Positions 25,783-35,083 of a stretch of 55,681 nt of DNA are shown here, piece after piece. A program made the translations under genes and the position numbers. Within the stretch, counting starts at the first letter, position 1, and each line of letters opens with the position of its first letter. A model generated the notes under the pieces. The model worked only from the letters and a program-made list of their open reading frames with translations. It searched no databases and had not been told where the DNA came from. The DNA comes from Macellibacteroides fermentans (lineage in GTDB: Bacteria > Bacteroidota > Bacteroidia > Bacteroidales > Tannerellaceae): NCBI RefSeq assembly GCF_013409575.1, contig NZ_JACCCY010000008.1:1-55681 (forward strand), given 5' to 3'.

Positions 25783-28700
25783 ATGAGTAAAAAATTTGCT
25801 GAATATTCAAAGTTTGACTTGTCGGGTGTGAACAAAGAGGTGTTGAAAAGATGGGCCGAAGGCGATATCTTTCACAAGAGTCTTGAAATCCGGGAAGGTG
25901 CCCCTTCATTTGTATTTTATGAAGGTCCGCCCTCTGCAAACGGAATGCCGGGTATTCACCACGTTATTGCTCGTTCTATAAAAGATATTTTCTGCCGTTA
26001 CAAAACCATGAAGGGTTTTCAGGTGAAACGTAAGGCAGGTTGGGATACGCATGGTCTGCCCGTAGAACTGGGTGTGGAAAAGGCTTTGGGTATCACCAAG
26101 GAAGATATTGGAAAGAAGATTACTGTAGCCGAGTACAACGCCGCATGCCGCAAGGATGTGATGAAGTTTACCAAAGAGTGGGAAGATCTTACCAACAAGA
26201 TGGGTTACTGGGTGGATATGGATGATCCGTATATCACCTACGATAACCGCTATATCGAGACTTTATGGTATCTGCTGAAGGAGCTCTACAAGCAGGAGAT
26301 GCTTTACAAGGGGTATACCATTCAGCCCTATTCGCCGGCTGCCGGTACGGGCTTGAGTACCCACGAGCTGAATCAGCCGGGCTGCTACAAGGATGTAAAG
26401 GATACAACCTGTACGGCTCAGTTTAAGATAATTGATCCCAAACCGGAGATGGCGGCCTTTGGCGAGGCTTTCTTCCTGGCGTGGACAACCACTCCGTGGA
26501 CCTTGCCATCCAATACGGCTTTGTGTGTGGGACCGAACGTAACCTACGTGGCTGTTCAGTCTTACAATCCGTATACGGGTATGCCGATGACGGCTGTTTT
26601 GGCTAAGGATCTGGTGGCTGCTTACTTTAATGTGAAGGCAGAGGGAATTGCCCTGGCCGATTACAAGGTGGGCGACAAGCTGATTCCTTACCAGATTGTG
26701 GGTGAGTGGAAGGGTACCGAACTGGCTGGTATGAAATACGAGCAGCTTGTTCCCTGGGTGAATCCGGGTGAAGGTGCTTTCCGTGTGATTACAGGCGATT
26801 TTGTTACCACCGAAGATGGTACGGGTATCGTTCATATCGCGCCTACCTTTGGTGCGGACGACGACCGTGTGGCCAAGGCCAACGGGGTGCCTCCGTTGAT
26901 GATGGTGGACAAAGAGGGTAACCAGCGTCCGATGGTGGATCTGACAGGTAAATTCTATCTGCTTGAAGAGTTGGATCTGGACTTTATCGATGGCCAGATG
27001 GACAAGGAGCTGTATGCTATCTATGCCGGTCGTTTCGTTAAGAATGCCTACGATCCGGAGCTTACGGATGCGGATGCTACCCTGGATATCGACCTCAGTG
27101 TGATGCTGAAACAGCAGAACCGTGTGTTCCGTATCGAAAAACATATTCACAATTATCCGCATTGCTGGCGTACAGATAAGCCTGTTTTGTATTATCCGCT
27201 GGATAGCTGGTTTATCAAGACTACCGCTTGCCGCGAACGGATGATCGAACTGAATAATACAATTAACTGGAAACCGCAGAGCACCGGTACGGGCCGTTTT
27301 GGCAAGTGGCTGGAAAATCTGCAGGACTGGAACTTAAGCAGAAGCCGCTACTGGGGTACTCCGCTGCCTATCTGGCGTACAGAGGATGGCACGGAAGAGA
27401 AGTGCATCGGTTCGGTGGAAGAGCTTTACAATGAGATAGAAAGGTCTGTGAAGGCGGGCTTCATGGAAAGCAACCCGTATAAGGGTTTCGTTCCGGGTCA
27501 ATACGATAAGGAGAATTACGATAAGATAGATTTGCACCGTCCGTATGTAGATGATATTATCCTGGTAAGTAATTGCGAGGGTAAGCCTATGAAACGTGAA
27601 ACGGACCTGATTGATGTTTGGTTCGACTCGGGTGCGATGCCCTATGCCCAGATTCATTATCCGTTCGAGAACAAGGATGCGCTGGATAAGGGTTTTGTAT
27701 ATCCGGCCGACTTTATCGCAGAGGGTGTGGATCAGACCCGTGGTTGGTTCTTTACCTTGCATGCGATTGCTACCATGGTGTTCGACAGTGTGGCTTACAA
27801 GGCTGTAGTGTCTAACGGTCTGGTGCTGGATAAGAATGGTAACAAGATGTCTAAGCGGCTTGGCAATGCGGTGGATCCGTTCGAAACTATCGAACAGTAC
27901 GGCTCGGATCCGCTTCGCTGGTATATGATTACCAACGCCTCTCCGTGGGATAATATTAAGTTTGACGTGGACGGCATCGAAGAGGTGCGCCGCAAATTCT
28001 TCGGTACATTGTATAATACCTACTCGTTCTTTGTGCTGTATGCCAACGTGGACGGGTTTGATTACAAGGAGGCCGACGTACCCATGGAGGAACGTCCGGA
28101 AATTGACCGCTGGATTTTGTCGCTGCTCAATTCGCTGGTAAAGGATGTGGATGGTTTCTATGATACATACGAGCCTACACGTGCCGGTCGCGCCATATCC
28201 GATTTTGTAAACGACAACCTGAGCAACTGGTACGTACGTTTGAACCGCCGCCGTTTCTGGGGTGGGGGAATGACTACCGATAAGCTTTCGGCATACCAGA
28301 CGTTGTATATCTGTCTGGAAACGGTTGCCAAATTGATGGCGCCTATCGCTCCGTTCTATGCGGATCAGCTTTTTACAGACTTGATTGCCGTAACGGGCCG
28401 CGATAAATCCGAGTCTGTTCACCTGGCCGACTTCCCTGTTTGCAACGAGGCGTGGGTTGACAAAGACCTGGAAGAGCGTATGCAGCTGGCACAGTCTATC
28501 TCGTCTATGGTATTGGCTTTGCGCAGAAAGGTGAACATCAAGGTTCGTCAGCCGCTGCAGGCTATCATGGTTCCGGTGGCCGATGCTCATCAGCAGGCGG
28601 CAATCGAACTGGTGAAGAACCTGATTCTGAACGAGGTGAATGTGAAGGAGCTTACCTTTGTGGATAATGCCGCCGGTATTTTGGTGAAACGTATCAAACC

Positions 28701-29205
28701 TGACTTCAAGAAGTTAGGTCCGCGTTACGGAAAGGTGATGAAACAGCTTGCTGCAGCAATCCAGGCTATGACGCAGGAAAACATCCAGCAGTTTGAAGCT
28801 ACGGGAAGTTTTGCCTTCGATATCGATGGTCAGCAGGCCGTTGTGGAGTTGGCCGACGTAGAGGTGATCTCGGAAGATATTCCGGGCTGGTTGGTGGCCA
28901 ACGAAGGTCGTCTGACGGTTGCCCTGGACATTACCGTTACCGAAGAACTTCGTCTGGAAGGTTTGGCCCGCGAGCTGGTAAACCGGATACAGAACATCCG
29001 TAAGTCCAGCGGTTTCGATATAACAGACAAGATCACGATCGCCGTTTTATCGTCCGAAGACATGGATCCGGCCATCCGCGCCTACAGCTCATACATTGCC
29101 GGTCAGGTACTTGCCGAATCTATTGAGATTGCAGATGTGGTGAGCGATGGAACCGAACTTGATTTCGAAGAATTCAAATTAACTGTAAAAGTTGAGAAGG
29201 CTTGA
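25783..29205 (+). CDS. ileS: Isoleucyl-tRNA synthetase
   Basis: Class I aminoacyl-tRNA synthetase that charges tRNA-Ile. The 1,140 residues fit the long IleS type. The HIGH-like motif is in GPPSANGMPGIHH (about 46-58). The CP1 editing domain follows, with a TWTTTPWTLP-like AWTTTPWTLPSNTALCVG near 231. KMSKR is found at about 688 in NGNKMSKRLGNAVDPF. The anticodon-binding domain and a C-terminal extension complete the protein. It has its own promoter and begins a codirectional cluster with a DksA-like gene, lspA and a lipoprotein. Confidence 0.97.
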   Translation: MSKKFAEYSKFDLSGVNKEVLKRWAEGDIFHKSLEIREGAPSFVFYEGPPSANGMPGIHHVIARSIKDIFCRYKTMKGFQVKRKAGWDTHGLPVELGVEKALGITKEDIGKKITVAEYNAACRKDVMKFTKEWEDLTNKMGYWVDMDDPYITYDNRYIETLWYLLKELYKQEMLYKGYTIQPYSPAAGTGLSTHELNQPGCYKDVKDTTCTAQFKIIDPKPEMAAFGEAFFLAWTTTPWTLPSNTALCVGPNVTYVAVQSYNPYTGMPMTAVLAKDLVAAYFNVKAEGIALADYKVGDKLIPYQIVGEWKGTELAGMKYEQLVPWVNPGEGAFRVITGDFVTTEDGTGIVHIAPTFGADDDRVAKANGVPPLMMVDKEGNQRPMVDLTGKFYLLEELDLDFIDGQMDKELYAIYAGRFVKNAYDPELTDADATLDIDLSVMLKQQNRVFRIEKHIHNYPHCWRTDKPVLYYPLDSWFIKTTACRERMIELNNTINWKPQSTGTGRFGKWLENLQDWNLSRSRYWGTPLPIWRTEDGTEEKCIGSVEELYNEIERSVKAGFMESNPYKGFVPGQYDKENYDKIDLHRPYVDDIILVSNCEGKPMKRETDLIDVWFDSGAMPYAQIHYPFENKDALDKGFVYPADFIAEGVDQTRGWFFTLHAIATMVFDSVAYKAVVSNGLVLDKNGNKMSKRLGNAVDPFETIEQYGSDPLRWYMITNASPWDNIKFDVDGIEEVRRKFFGTLYNTYSFFVLYANVDGFDYKEADVPMEERPEIDRWILSLLNSLVKDVDGFYDTYEPTRAGRAISDFVNDNLSNWYVRLNRRRFWGGGMTTDKLSAYQTLYICLETVAKLMAPIAPFYADQLFTDLIAVTGRDKSESVHLADFPVCNEAWVDKDLEERMQLAQSISSMVLALRRKVNIKVRQPLQAIMVPVADAHQQAAIELVKNLILNEVNVKELTFVDNAAGILVKRIKPDFKKLGPRYGKVMKQLAAAIQAMTQENIQQFEATGSFAFDIDGQQAVVELADVEVISEDIPGWLVANEGRLTVALDITVTEELRLEGLARELVNRIQNIRKSSGFDITDKITIAVLSSEDMDPAIRAYSSYIAGQVLAESIEIADVVSDGTELDFEEFKLTVKVEKA

Positions 29206-29235
29206 AATAATAAGTAAATTAGCATATCACTTTTG

Positions 29236-29265
29236 TTGCAGCAAATAATATTTTACGTATATTTG
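29236..29265 (+). promoter_or_regulatory. Promoter between ileS and the DksA-like gene
   Basis: TTG (29236-29238), a 19-bp spacer and TATATTTG (29258-29265). The DksA-like/lspA group can thus be expressed apart from ileS. Confidence 0.6.
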
Positions 29266-29321
29266 AGCTGTTACAGGGTGAAAGAAAATAATAGTATTGT
29301 TGAACCATAAATTAATGAACC

Positions 29322-29702
29322 ATGGCAGAAAAGACTAGATATTCGGATGCAGAACTTGAGGAGTTCAAAGCAATTATACTCGATAAGTTAGACATCGCGA
29401 AGAAAGATTATGAGTTGTTACGCTCGGGGGTTACAAACTCGGACGGTAACGATGTTGCCGATACTTCTCCTACATTTAAAGTGTTGGAAGAGGGGGCTGC
29501 TACGCTTTCAAAAGAAGAGGCCGGCAGATTGGCACAACGTCAGATGAAGTTTATTCAAAGTCTGCAGGCTGCCCTGATCCGTATCGAAAACAAAACGTAT
29601 GGTATTTGCCGCGAAACCGGTAAATTGATTCCTAAAGAGAGATTACGTGCTGTACCGCATGCTACGTTAAGCATCGAAGCAAAACAGGGCGGCGTACGGT
29701 GA
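29322..29702 (+). CDS. TraR/DksA-family protein lacking most zinc cysteines
   Basis: A 126-residue DksA-like regulator, expected to bind in the RNA polymerase secondary channel. The N-terminal coiled coil (about 5-88) ends with an Asp-containing tip region around GVTNSDGNDVADTSP. The C-terminal segment YGICRETGKLIPKERLRAVPHATLSIEAK aligns with the DksA zinc finger, but only one Cys is left; the other three positions are Thr, Ser and Ala-type residues. Zinc binding is therefore unlikely, as in other metal-free DksA variants. It lies between ileS and lspA and has its own promoter. Confidence 0.85.
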   Translation: MAEKTRYSDAELEEFKAIILDKLDIAKKDYELLRSGVTNSDGNDVADTSPTFKVLEEGAATLSKEEAGRLAQRQMKFIQSLQAALIRIENKTYGICRETGKLIPKERLRAVPHATLSIEAKQGGVR

Positions 29703-29804
29703 TTGAATTTTAAGAGATAATTCACAATTCGGCAAGCAGGCAGACAGATTGTTTTGCAAGTTTGTCGAATTGTTTTTTGCGAAACAGGTAATTATAAACA
29801 AACA

Positions 29805-30440
29805 ATGAAGTATTCCAAAGGGTGGGGCGCAGTGCTGATTATTTTGATTCTGCTAACTGCCGATCAGGCGCTTAAGATCTGGATTAAAACGCACATGCAA
29901 TTGCATGAAAGTATTGAAATTACAAAGTGGTTTTATCTTTACTTCACCGAAAATCCGGGTATGGCTTTCGGCATCGAGGTGATTGGTAAACTTTTCCTTT
30001 CCGTATTCCGGATCATTGCTGTTGGTTTTATTGGCTATTATCTGTATGGATTGGTAAAGAAAAACTATAGCTTCCGCTTTATTGCCTGTATCGCGCTGAT
30101 CTGGGCCGGAGCCATGGGGAATATTATCGATTCAATCTTTTACGGAGTGGTGTTCGACCATAGTTATGGTCAGGTTGCCACCTTTATGCCCGCCGGAGGA
30201 GGTTACGAGACCTGGCTGCACGGAAAGGTTGTGGATATGTTTTATTTCCCTATTGTGCAGACCGTAATGCCCGAATGGGTGCCTGTATGGGGTGGAGAGG
30301 AGTTTGTGTTTTTCCGTCCTATCTTCAACCTGGCTGATTCGGCGATTTGCGTAGGGGTATTCGTGTTGCTGATATTTTATCGTCATACCTTGTCCGAAAG
30401 TCTTGCAAAAGAAACAAAAGCTACAGAAACGCATGCGTAG
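29805..30440 (+). CDS. lspA: Lipoprotein signal peptidase (signal peptidase II)
   Basis: Inner-membrane aspartyl protease that removes the signal peptide of prolipoproteins. A longer reading starts at 29754, but the ATG at 29805 gives the normal beginning: a short polar stretch and TM1 (VLIILILLTADQALKIWI). Motifs: TADQ with the first conserved Asp, FTENPGMAFG, GNIIDSIFYG (catalytic Asp), and FNLADSAICVGV (second catalytic Asp). The 211 residues are longer than E. coli LspA because of a loop (about 128-160), usual in Bacteroidetes. The stop overlaps the start of the next gene by 8 bp. Confidence 0.95.
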   Translation: MKYSKGWGAVLIILILLTADQALKIWIKTHMQLHESIEITKWFYLYFTENPGMAFGIEVIGKLFLSVFRIIAVGFIGYYLYGLVKKNYSFRFIACIALIWAGAMGNIIDSIFYGVVFDHSYGQVATFMPAGGGYETWLHGKVVDMFYFPIVQTVMPEWVPVWGGEEFVFFRPIFNLADSAICVGVFVLLIFYRHTLSESLAKETKATETHA

Positions 30441-31335
30441 TAAACTTTCAAGATATAGTTTTGCTTTTCTTACATCGTTGGCTTTAATTGCTTGCAGCAA
30501 AGTGCCCGAGGGCATTCTGAAAGAGAAGGAGATGCAGGCGGTTATGGTGGACGTATACCTTGCCGAGGCCATGATTGGTACGGATTACCTGAAATATAAA
30601 GAGGATGCTTCCAAGCAGGCGCTTTACGAGTCGGTTTTCCGTAAACATAATACCACCCAGGCTGTATACGACAGTTCCATCGTATGGTATGGAAAGAATC
30701 TGAAAATCTACATGGAGGTGTACGACGGTGTGCTGGCCGAAATAGACAGCCGCACCAAAGCATTGGGCGATGTTCAGGCCAATGCCGGTCCTGCTACCGA
30801 ACGTGATTCGTTAAATATATGGCCACGCCGTCCGTTTATCACCTTCGAAGGTGTACAGGGTGGGCTTGTGTCGTACCAGATAAAGCCCGAGGTTCCCTAC
30901 GGATCGGGCAGTACATTTGTGCTGGGCCTCAATGTGTGGGGAATTCATAACGGGATGAAGCATTATCCCGAAATAAAACTGAGTGTGGTGCAGCTGGATA
31001 CTACGGTGAATGTAGTCCGGACGATTACCCGCGACGGATACCATCAGGTGGTGCTTCGTTCGCTGCCGGCCCGACAGGTGCAGCAGGTGTACGGCTACAT
31101 CCGGATGCTTACTCCCGATACCCGTGTGCATAAGGTGTATGTTGACAGTCTGACTCTGATGAAGTACAATTACGGTACGGAGGTGATTACTCCACAGGAG
31201 CTTCCTGCAGATTCTGTAGTCGTAAAAGGCACGCCGGCCGATTCCGTACATACCGATTCCATGCATTCTGATTCCATGCTTAAAAAGAGACCCTTGCGTG
31301 TGAGCCCCAAGCTTGCCAAGAGTCCGGTTAATTGA
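30433..31335 (+). CDS. DUF4296-type lipoprotein
   Basis: A predicted lipoprotein of 301 residues, starting at the ATG 30433 that overlaps lspA. The signal ends in the lipobox SLALIACS. The following region (EGILKEKEMQAVMVDVYLAEAMI... and KHNTTQAVYDSSIVWYGKNLKIY) is the DUF4296 pattern, which typically follows lspA in Bacteroidetes. The rest, from about 110 to 300, is a less conserved beta-rich domain with a Pro/Ser-rich, low-complexity tail. The function is unknown; translational coupling to the lipoprotein-processing peptidase suggests an envelope role. Confidence 0.85.
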   Translation: MRSKLSRYSFAFLTSLALIACSKVPEGILKEKEMQAVMVDVYLAEAMIGTDYLKYKEDASKQALYESVFRKHNTTQAVYDSSIVWYGKNLKIYMEVYDGVLAEIDSRTKALGDVQANAGPATERDSLNIWPRRPFITFEGVQGGLVSYQIKPEVPYGSGSTFVLGLNVWGIHNGMKHYPEIKLSVVQLDTTVNVVRTITRDGYHQVVLRSLPARQVQQVYGYIRMLTPDTRVHKVYVDSLTLMKYNYGTEVITPQELPADSVVVKGTPADSVHTDSMHSDSMLKKRPLRVSPKLAKSPVN

Positions 31336-31340
31336 TTTCC

Positions 31341-31907
31341 GTGAAAAGATTTGCTGCAAATTATATTGCTTGCCAGTCTGTAGACAGACTGCATTATGTG
31401 GAGGTGACGTCCGGGTCCGTTCTGAATGGGGTATTCCCTTTGGAAAAGGAGCTGGCCGGCACCTCTTTCCTTAACGGCGTTATCTGGGTGGTACCTGCTG
31501 CCTTAGGGTGGGAGGTAGCGGATGTATGGAGCAGGCTGACTGCCATTCACCAACAGATGCCCGATGCCAGCGTGCCGGAGATGCTGAAAGAGCTTATCGG
31601 CACTTCGGCTGTACCTGCAGTAGGGGAACAGATAGCCATCGTTGAAAAATCTAAACTAATTCAGGATAGCAGTAACAACGAGCAGCTAGCTTCTGATCAA
31701 GCAGCTGTATCCATAGAGGACGAGCTGCCAGCTTTCCTTGAAAGTTCTATATTGGATCAGGATGGGATCAATAACGAGCAGCCAGCTACTTATCTACCTG
31801 TACAAGGTAAGTCCGTTTCTTTATTTCTGATTAAGGGGATAAGCCTGTCTGCGGCGGAATTCGGCGCAGATAACAGCAGTGGCAATCGCTACGTTGAGGG
31901 ACTCTGA
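31341..31907 (+). CDS. Conserved hypothetical protein
   Basis: A 189-residue cytoplasmic protein with no recognised domain. I take the GTG at 31341 as the start (VKRFAANYIAC...), 5 bp after the DUF4296 stop; a TTG three codons upstream is also possible. The N-terminal half (RLHYVEVTSGSVLNGVFPLEKELAGTSFLNGVIWV) looks conserved. The C-terminal half is Glu/Asp/Ser-rich with an internal near-repeat containing NNEQ. Its last 87 bp overlap the 3' end of the convergent methyltransferase gene, so the C-terminus may be an extension after loss of an original stop. Confidence 0.55.
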   Translation: MKRFAANYIACQSVDRLHYVEVTSGSVLNGVFPLEKELAGTSFLNGVIWVVPAALGWEVADVWSRLTAIHQQMPDASVPEMLKELIGTSAVPAVGEQIAIVEKSKLIQDSSNNEQLASDQAAVSIEDELPAFLESSILDQDGINNEQPATYLPVQGKSVSLFLIKGISLSAAEFGADNSSGNRYVEGL

Positions 31908-32591
31908 GGTTTCTCTTCCTTCGGGGAAGTTGGGGATGTAGAGCTTTTCGTTGATTAGTGCCTCGATACCCAGACGGATTCCCTTGCCTTCGTTTCCCAT
32001 CACCAGGATGCCGTTGCTGCCTTCAAACTGCTTCGTATACATGTTTTCTCCATCCAGGAAGGTTCCGTAAAGAGGAGCTGTCTGCTGTTTAATATAGGCT
32101 TCCAGATCGGTATAATGTACCTGTACATGGCACAGGGCGCCCATGGTGGCTTGTACTACCTTGGGACTGTATACGTCTACTGTGTCCATACTGCAGACAA
32201 TGTGCTCTATCCCGAACCAGTCGGCCATCCGTATGATGGTACCCAGGTTGCCCGGGTCTTGTACGCCGTCGAGGGCGAGTACGAGGGATTGCGACGGACA
32301 AACATCTTCCAGTCTGTATTCCGGTTGTTTGAATACGGCCAGTACATCCTGGGGCGTTTTAAGGAAACTGGCTTTACGCAGGTCGTCATCGTCGGCCTCC
32401 AGCAATTCCTTGGTGGGGATGTTTCCCTGGGTGGCCATCCACGAGGGTTTGGCGATAATTAGTTCGCACGGGAATGCACCCATCATGTCGGACACCATTT
32501 TGTTTCCTTCTGCCACAAACGTTTGGTACTCGTTGCGGTATTTCTTCATCTCGAGGGAGCGGATATACTTGACTTTCGACTTACTCAGCAT
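31821..32591 (-). CDS. RNA 2'-O-methyltransferase, TrmH/SpoU family
   Basis: SPOUT-class, S-adenosylmethionine-dependent RNA ribose methyltransferase. Residues 1-95 form the small substrate-binding domain (KIKYIRSLEMKKYRNEYQTFVAEG-like opening), and the trefoil-knot SpoU domain follows. Motif 1 is LDGVQDPGNLGTIIRMADWFG (Asn and Arg of the active site), motif 2 is LVMGNEGKGI, and motif 3 is PNFPEGRETSESLNVAIATAV. The 256 residues fit RlmB/TrmH-like enzymes. The target (23S rRNA or tRNA) cannot be told. It is divergent from tamL across a shared promoter region. Confidence 0.9.
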   Translation of the reverse strand: MLSKSKVKYIRSLEMKKYRNEYQTFVAEGNKMVSDMMGAFPCELIIAKPSWMATQGNIPTKELLEADDDDLRKASFLKTPQDVLAVFKQPEYRLEDVCPSQSLVLALDGVQDPGNLGTIIRMADWFGIEHIVCSMDTVDVYSPKVVQATMGALCHVQVHYTDLEAYIKQQTAPLYGTFLDGENMYTKQFEGSNGILVMGNEGKGIRLGIEALINEKLYIPNFPEGRETSESLNVAIATAVICAEFRRRQAYPLNQK

Positions 32592-32609
32592 CTTTTTTCT
32601 TTTTACAAA

Positions 32610-32648
32610 ACAAATGTACAGGAAATAATTTAAATCAAGTACATTTGT
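32610..32648. promoter_or_regulatory. Divergent promoter pair (trmH-type gene and tamL)
   Basis: CAAATGTAC (32611-32619) and GTACATTTG (32639-32647) are perfectly inverted. On the plus strand TACATTTGT (32640-32648) is a -7 box for tamL; on the minus strand the mirror TACATTTGT (32618-32610) serves the methyltransferase gene. No TTG lies at the canonical distance on either strand. Confidence 0.6.
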
Positions 32649-32666
32649 AGCTTAAAAGGTAGCAGA

Positions 32667-35009
32667 ATGAAGGGATTGTTTCGTGTCCTCTTTGCGATGG
32701 GTTTTTGCCTCTATCTTACAGGTTGTAGTACTACAAGGCATGTTAAGGAGGGTGATTATCTGCTCGATAAAGTGGAGATTGTATCAGATAATGAAGATTT
32801 TAAAAGTGCGAACCTTAGTTCGTACCTTGCACAGCAACCAAATTTCAAGGTGTTTGGTCTGCTTAAATGGCCTCTGCACGTATATAACTGGGCCGGAAAA
32901 GATGATAAATGGGTAAATAAATTATTGCGTCGCTTCGGCGAGGCGCCTGTGTTGCTGGATACCGTGCTGGTGGATCAGTCGGAAGAGGAGCTCAGACGTT
33001 ATTTTGTGAACAAAGGGTATGTGCATGCCCGGGTGGATGCCTCGATTGATACCAGCAAAAGCAAGAAAGCTGTGGTTAAGTACGAGGTTATCACCCACGA
33101 GCCGTACCGTATCCGTAACTATAGCATGGATATAAGCGATACGACCATTAACCGTATTGCCCATATGCAACAGCCCCGCCGTCCGCGGTTTGCCTCTCCG
33201 TTCCGTGCCGTTCCCGAAGATTTTACTCCGTTGGTGAAGGAGGGGAGTCTGTTTGACCGCGATGTGCTGGATGCCGAGCGTCAGCGCCTTACGTCGCTGC
33301 TGCGCCGAAGGGGGTATTTTGCCTTCAACCGCGATTATATTTCGTATAAAGCCGATAGTGCCTTTAACAAGCAGGTGGTGGATCTGAGTCTGCAGGTAAA
33401 TCCGATACTTCAGAAAACGGCTTCGGGCGAGGTTATTTCGATGCCTCACAGCCGGTATTATATAAATGATGTCTTTGTGGAGACCGATTACGATCCGATC
33501 AACCAGGATGCCTCTGTTGCCTCCGGGCCCAAGGATACGGTGAAGATAGGTAATATGGCTGTTCTGTACGGAGCAGACGGGCGTGTGATTCGTCCCTCTG
33601 TATTGCGTAAGAATGTCTATATCATGCCCGGAACGTTGTATAACGAGCGTACGGTGGAGCAGACGTATGCATCGTTCTCTGCCTTGCGGGCGCTTAAGAA
33701 TGTAAATATCCGCTTTTCGGAGTTCCTGGAAAACGATACGATGAAGCTCAATTGTACCATTCTTACCACACCGGCCAAACCGCAATCAGTGGGGGTGGAC
33801 CTGGAGGGTACCAACTCGGCGGGCGACTTTGGGTTTGCCACCAGCTTGAATTACCAGCACCGGAACTTGTTTAAAGGTGCGGAGGTGTTCTCTGCCAAGG
33901 TGCGCGGTGCCTACGAGTCTCTTTCCGGCGGCTTTGCCCAGGATTATTTCGAGTATGGTGGTGAGGCCTCCATCACCTTCCCCGAATTCCTGTTTCCTTT
34001 TGTGGGTTACGATATGCGACGTAAACTACGTGCCAGCTCGGAGCTGAAGGTGAGTTACAACTACCAGACCCGTCCGGAATACAGCCGTACCCTTTTATCC
34101 GGAGGGTGGAGCTATATATGGCAGGAGCGGGCCAATAGTCAGGGACGCCACGTATTCAAACTGCTGGATGTGGATTATATGTACCTGCCACGCATCAACC
34201 AGGCCTTTAAAGACTCGCTTCCCGAGTCGACCCGACTATACAATTATTCCGACCAGTTTATAATGGGATCGGGGTACACCTATTCGTTTACCAATTACAA
34301 CCCGTTGTTTAAACAACGCAACACCCATTCGCTGCGGGCTTCGGTGGAGTTGGCCGGTAACATGCTTTACGGTTTGTCCAAGCTTACCAAGGCCAGCAAG
34401 GACGAGAATGGCATCTATAATCTGTTTGGCATTAATTATGCCCAGTTTGTGAAGGCCGACTTCGATTTCAGTAAGAGCATCGTGCTGGACGAGCGTAACT
34501 CCATCGCTTACCGTATCGGTGCGGGCGTAGGGTTCCCCTACGGCAATGCGGAGATGCTTCCTTTCGAGCGCCGCTACTTCTCCGGAGGTGCCAACAGTGT
34601 TCGCGGATGGTCGGTTCGCCGGTTAGGTCCGGGTAGCATGGCTGTAACCGATTCTACCTCCTTCTTCAACCAGTCCGGCGACGTGCGGTTGGATTTGAGT
34701 GTGGAGTATCGAAGTAAACTCTTCTGGAAATTTGAGATGGCAGCCTTTGTAGATGCTGGAAATATCTGGACAATCCGTCCGTATTCGTTCCAGGACAAAG
34801 GAAATTTCGATTTTTCCAGATTTTATAAAGAGATTGCACTTTCTTATGGTTTGGGATTGCGTGTGGATTTCGATTTCTTCCTAATCCGTTTTGATACAGG
34901 ATTTAAGGCATACAATCCGCAGGAGACAGGCAAGGAGCGATGGGCCATATTGAAACCCAATTTTACCAATAACTTTGCCTGGCACTTTGCTGTAGGGTAT
35001 CCTTTCTGA
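32667..35009 (+). CDS. tamL: TamL-type Omp85 outer-membrane lipoprotein
   Basis: Outer-membrane biogenesis protein of the BamA/TamA superfamily, lipoprotein form found in Bacteroidetes (TamL). The lipobox is FCLYLTGC (Cys19). The opening STTRHVKEGDYLLDKVEI is typical of the family. POTRA-like repeats occupy about 40-350. The C-terminal half is a 16-stranded beta barrel with the Omp85 loop-6 motif VRGWSVRRLGPG (VRGW) near 652 and an aromatic final strand ending AVGYPF. The length of 780 fits. It would partner with a TamB-like protein encoded elsewhere. Confidence 0.9.
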   Translation: MKGLFRVLFAMGFCLYLTGCSTTRHVKEGDYLLDKVEIVSDNEDFKSANLSSYLAQQPNFKVFGLLKWPLHVYNWAGKDDKWVNKLLRRFGEAPVLLDTVLVDQSEEELRRYFVNKGYVHARVDASIDTSKSKKAVVKYEVITHEPYRIRNYSMDISDTTINRIAHMQQPRRPRFASPFRAVPEDFTPLVKEGSLFDRDVLDAERQRLTSLLRRRGYFAFNRDYISYKADSAFNKQVVDLSLQVNPILQKTASGEVISMPHSRYYINDVFVETDYDPINQDASVASGPKDTVKIGNMAVLYGADGRVIRPSVLRKNVYIMPGTLYNERTVEQTYASFSALRALKNVNIRFSEFLENDTMKLNCTILTTPAKPQSVGVDLEGTNSAGDFGFATSLNYQHRNLFKGAEVFSAKVRGAYESLSGGFAQDYFEYGGEASITFPEFLFPFVGYDMRRKLRASSELKVSYNYQTRPEYSRTLLSGGWSYIWQERANSQGRHVFKLLDVDYMYLPRINQAFKDSLPESTRLYNYSDQFIMGSGYTYSFTNYNPLFKQRNTHSLRASVELAGNMLYGLSKLTKASKDENGIYNLFGINYAQFVKADFDFSKSIVLDERNSIAYRIGAGVGFPYGNAEMLPFERRYFSGGANSVRGWSVRRLGPGSMAVTDSTSFFNQSGDVRLDLSVEYRSKLFWKFEMAAFVDAGNIWTIRPYSFQDKGNFDFSRFYKEIALSYGLGLRVDFDFFLIRFDTGFKAYNPQETGKERWAILKPNFTNNFAWHFAVGYPF

Positions 35010-35028
35010 TAAAAAAGTGCCTAATCCA

Positions 35029-35060
35029 TTTGGTTATTCCAATAAAAGCGTTACCTTTGC
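35029..35060 (+). promoter_or_regulatory. Promoter of tRNA-Arg
   Basis: TTTG (35029-35032), a 19-bp spacer and TACCTTTGC (35052-35060), 24 bp before the tRNA. Confidence 0.75.
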
Positions 35061-35083
35061 ACCGCAATACAGCAAACAAGGAT

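Noticed and set aside
27334-28590. A 418-codon open frame on the strand opposite ileS
   Set aside because: It lies wholly inside ileS, whose frame is certain. Long antisense frames are common opposite codon-biased genes, and the translated sequence has no recognisable domain.
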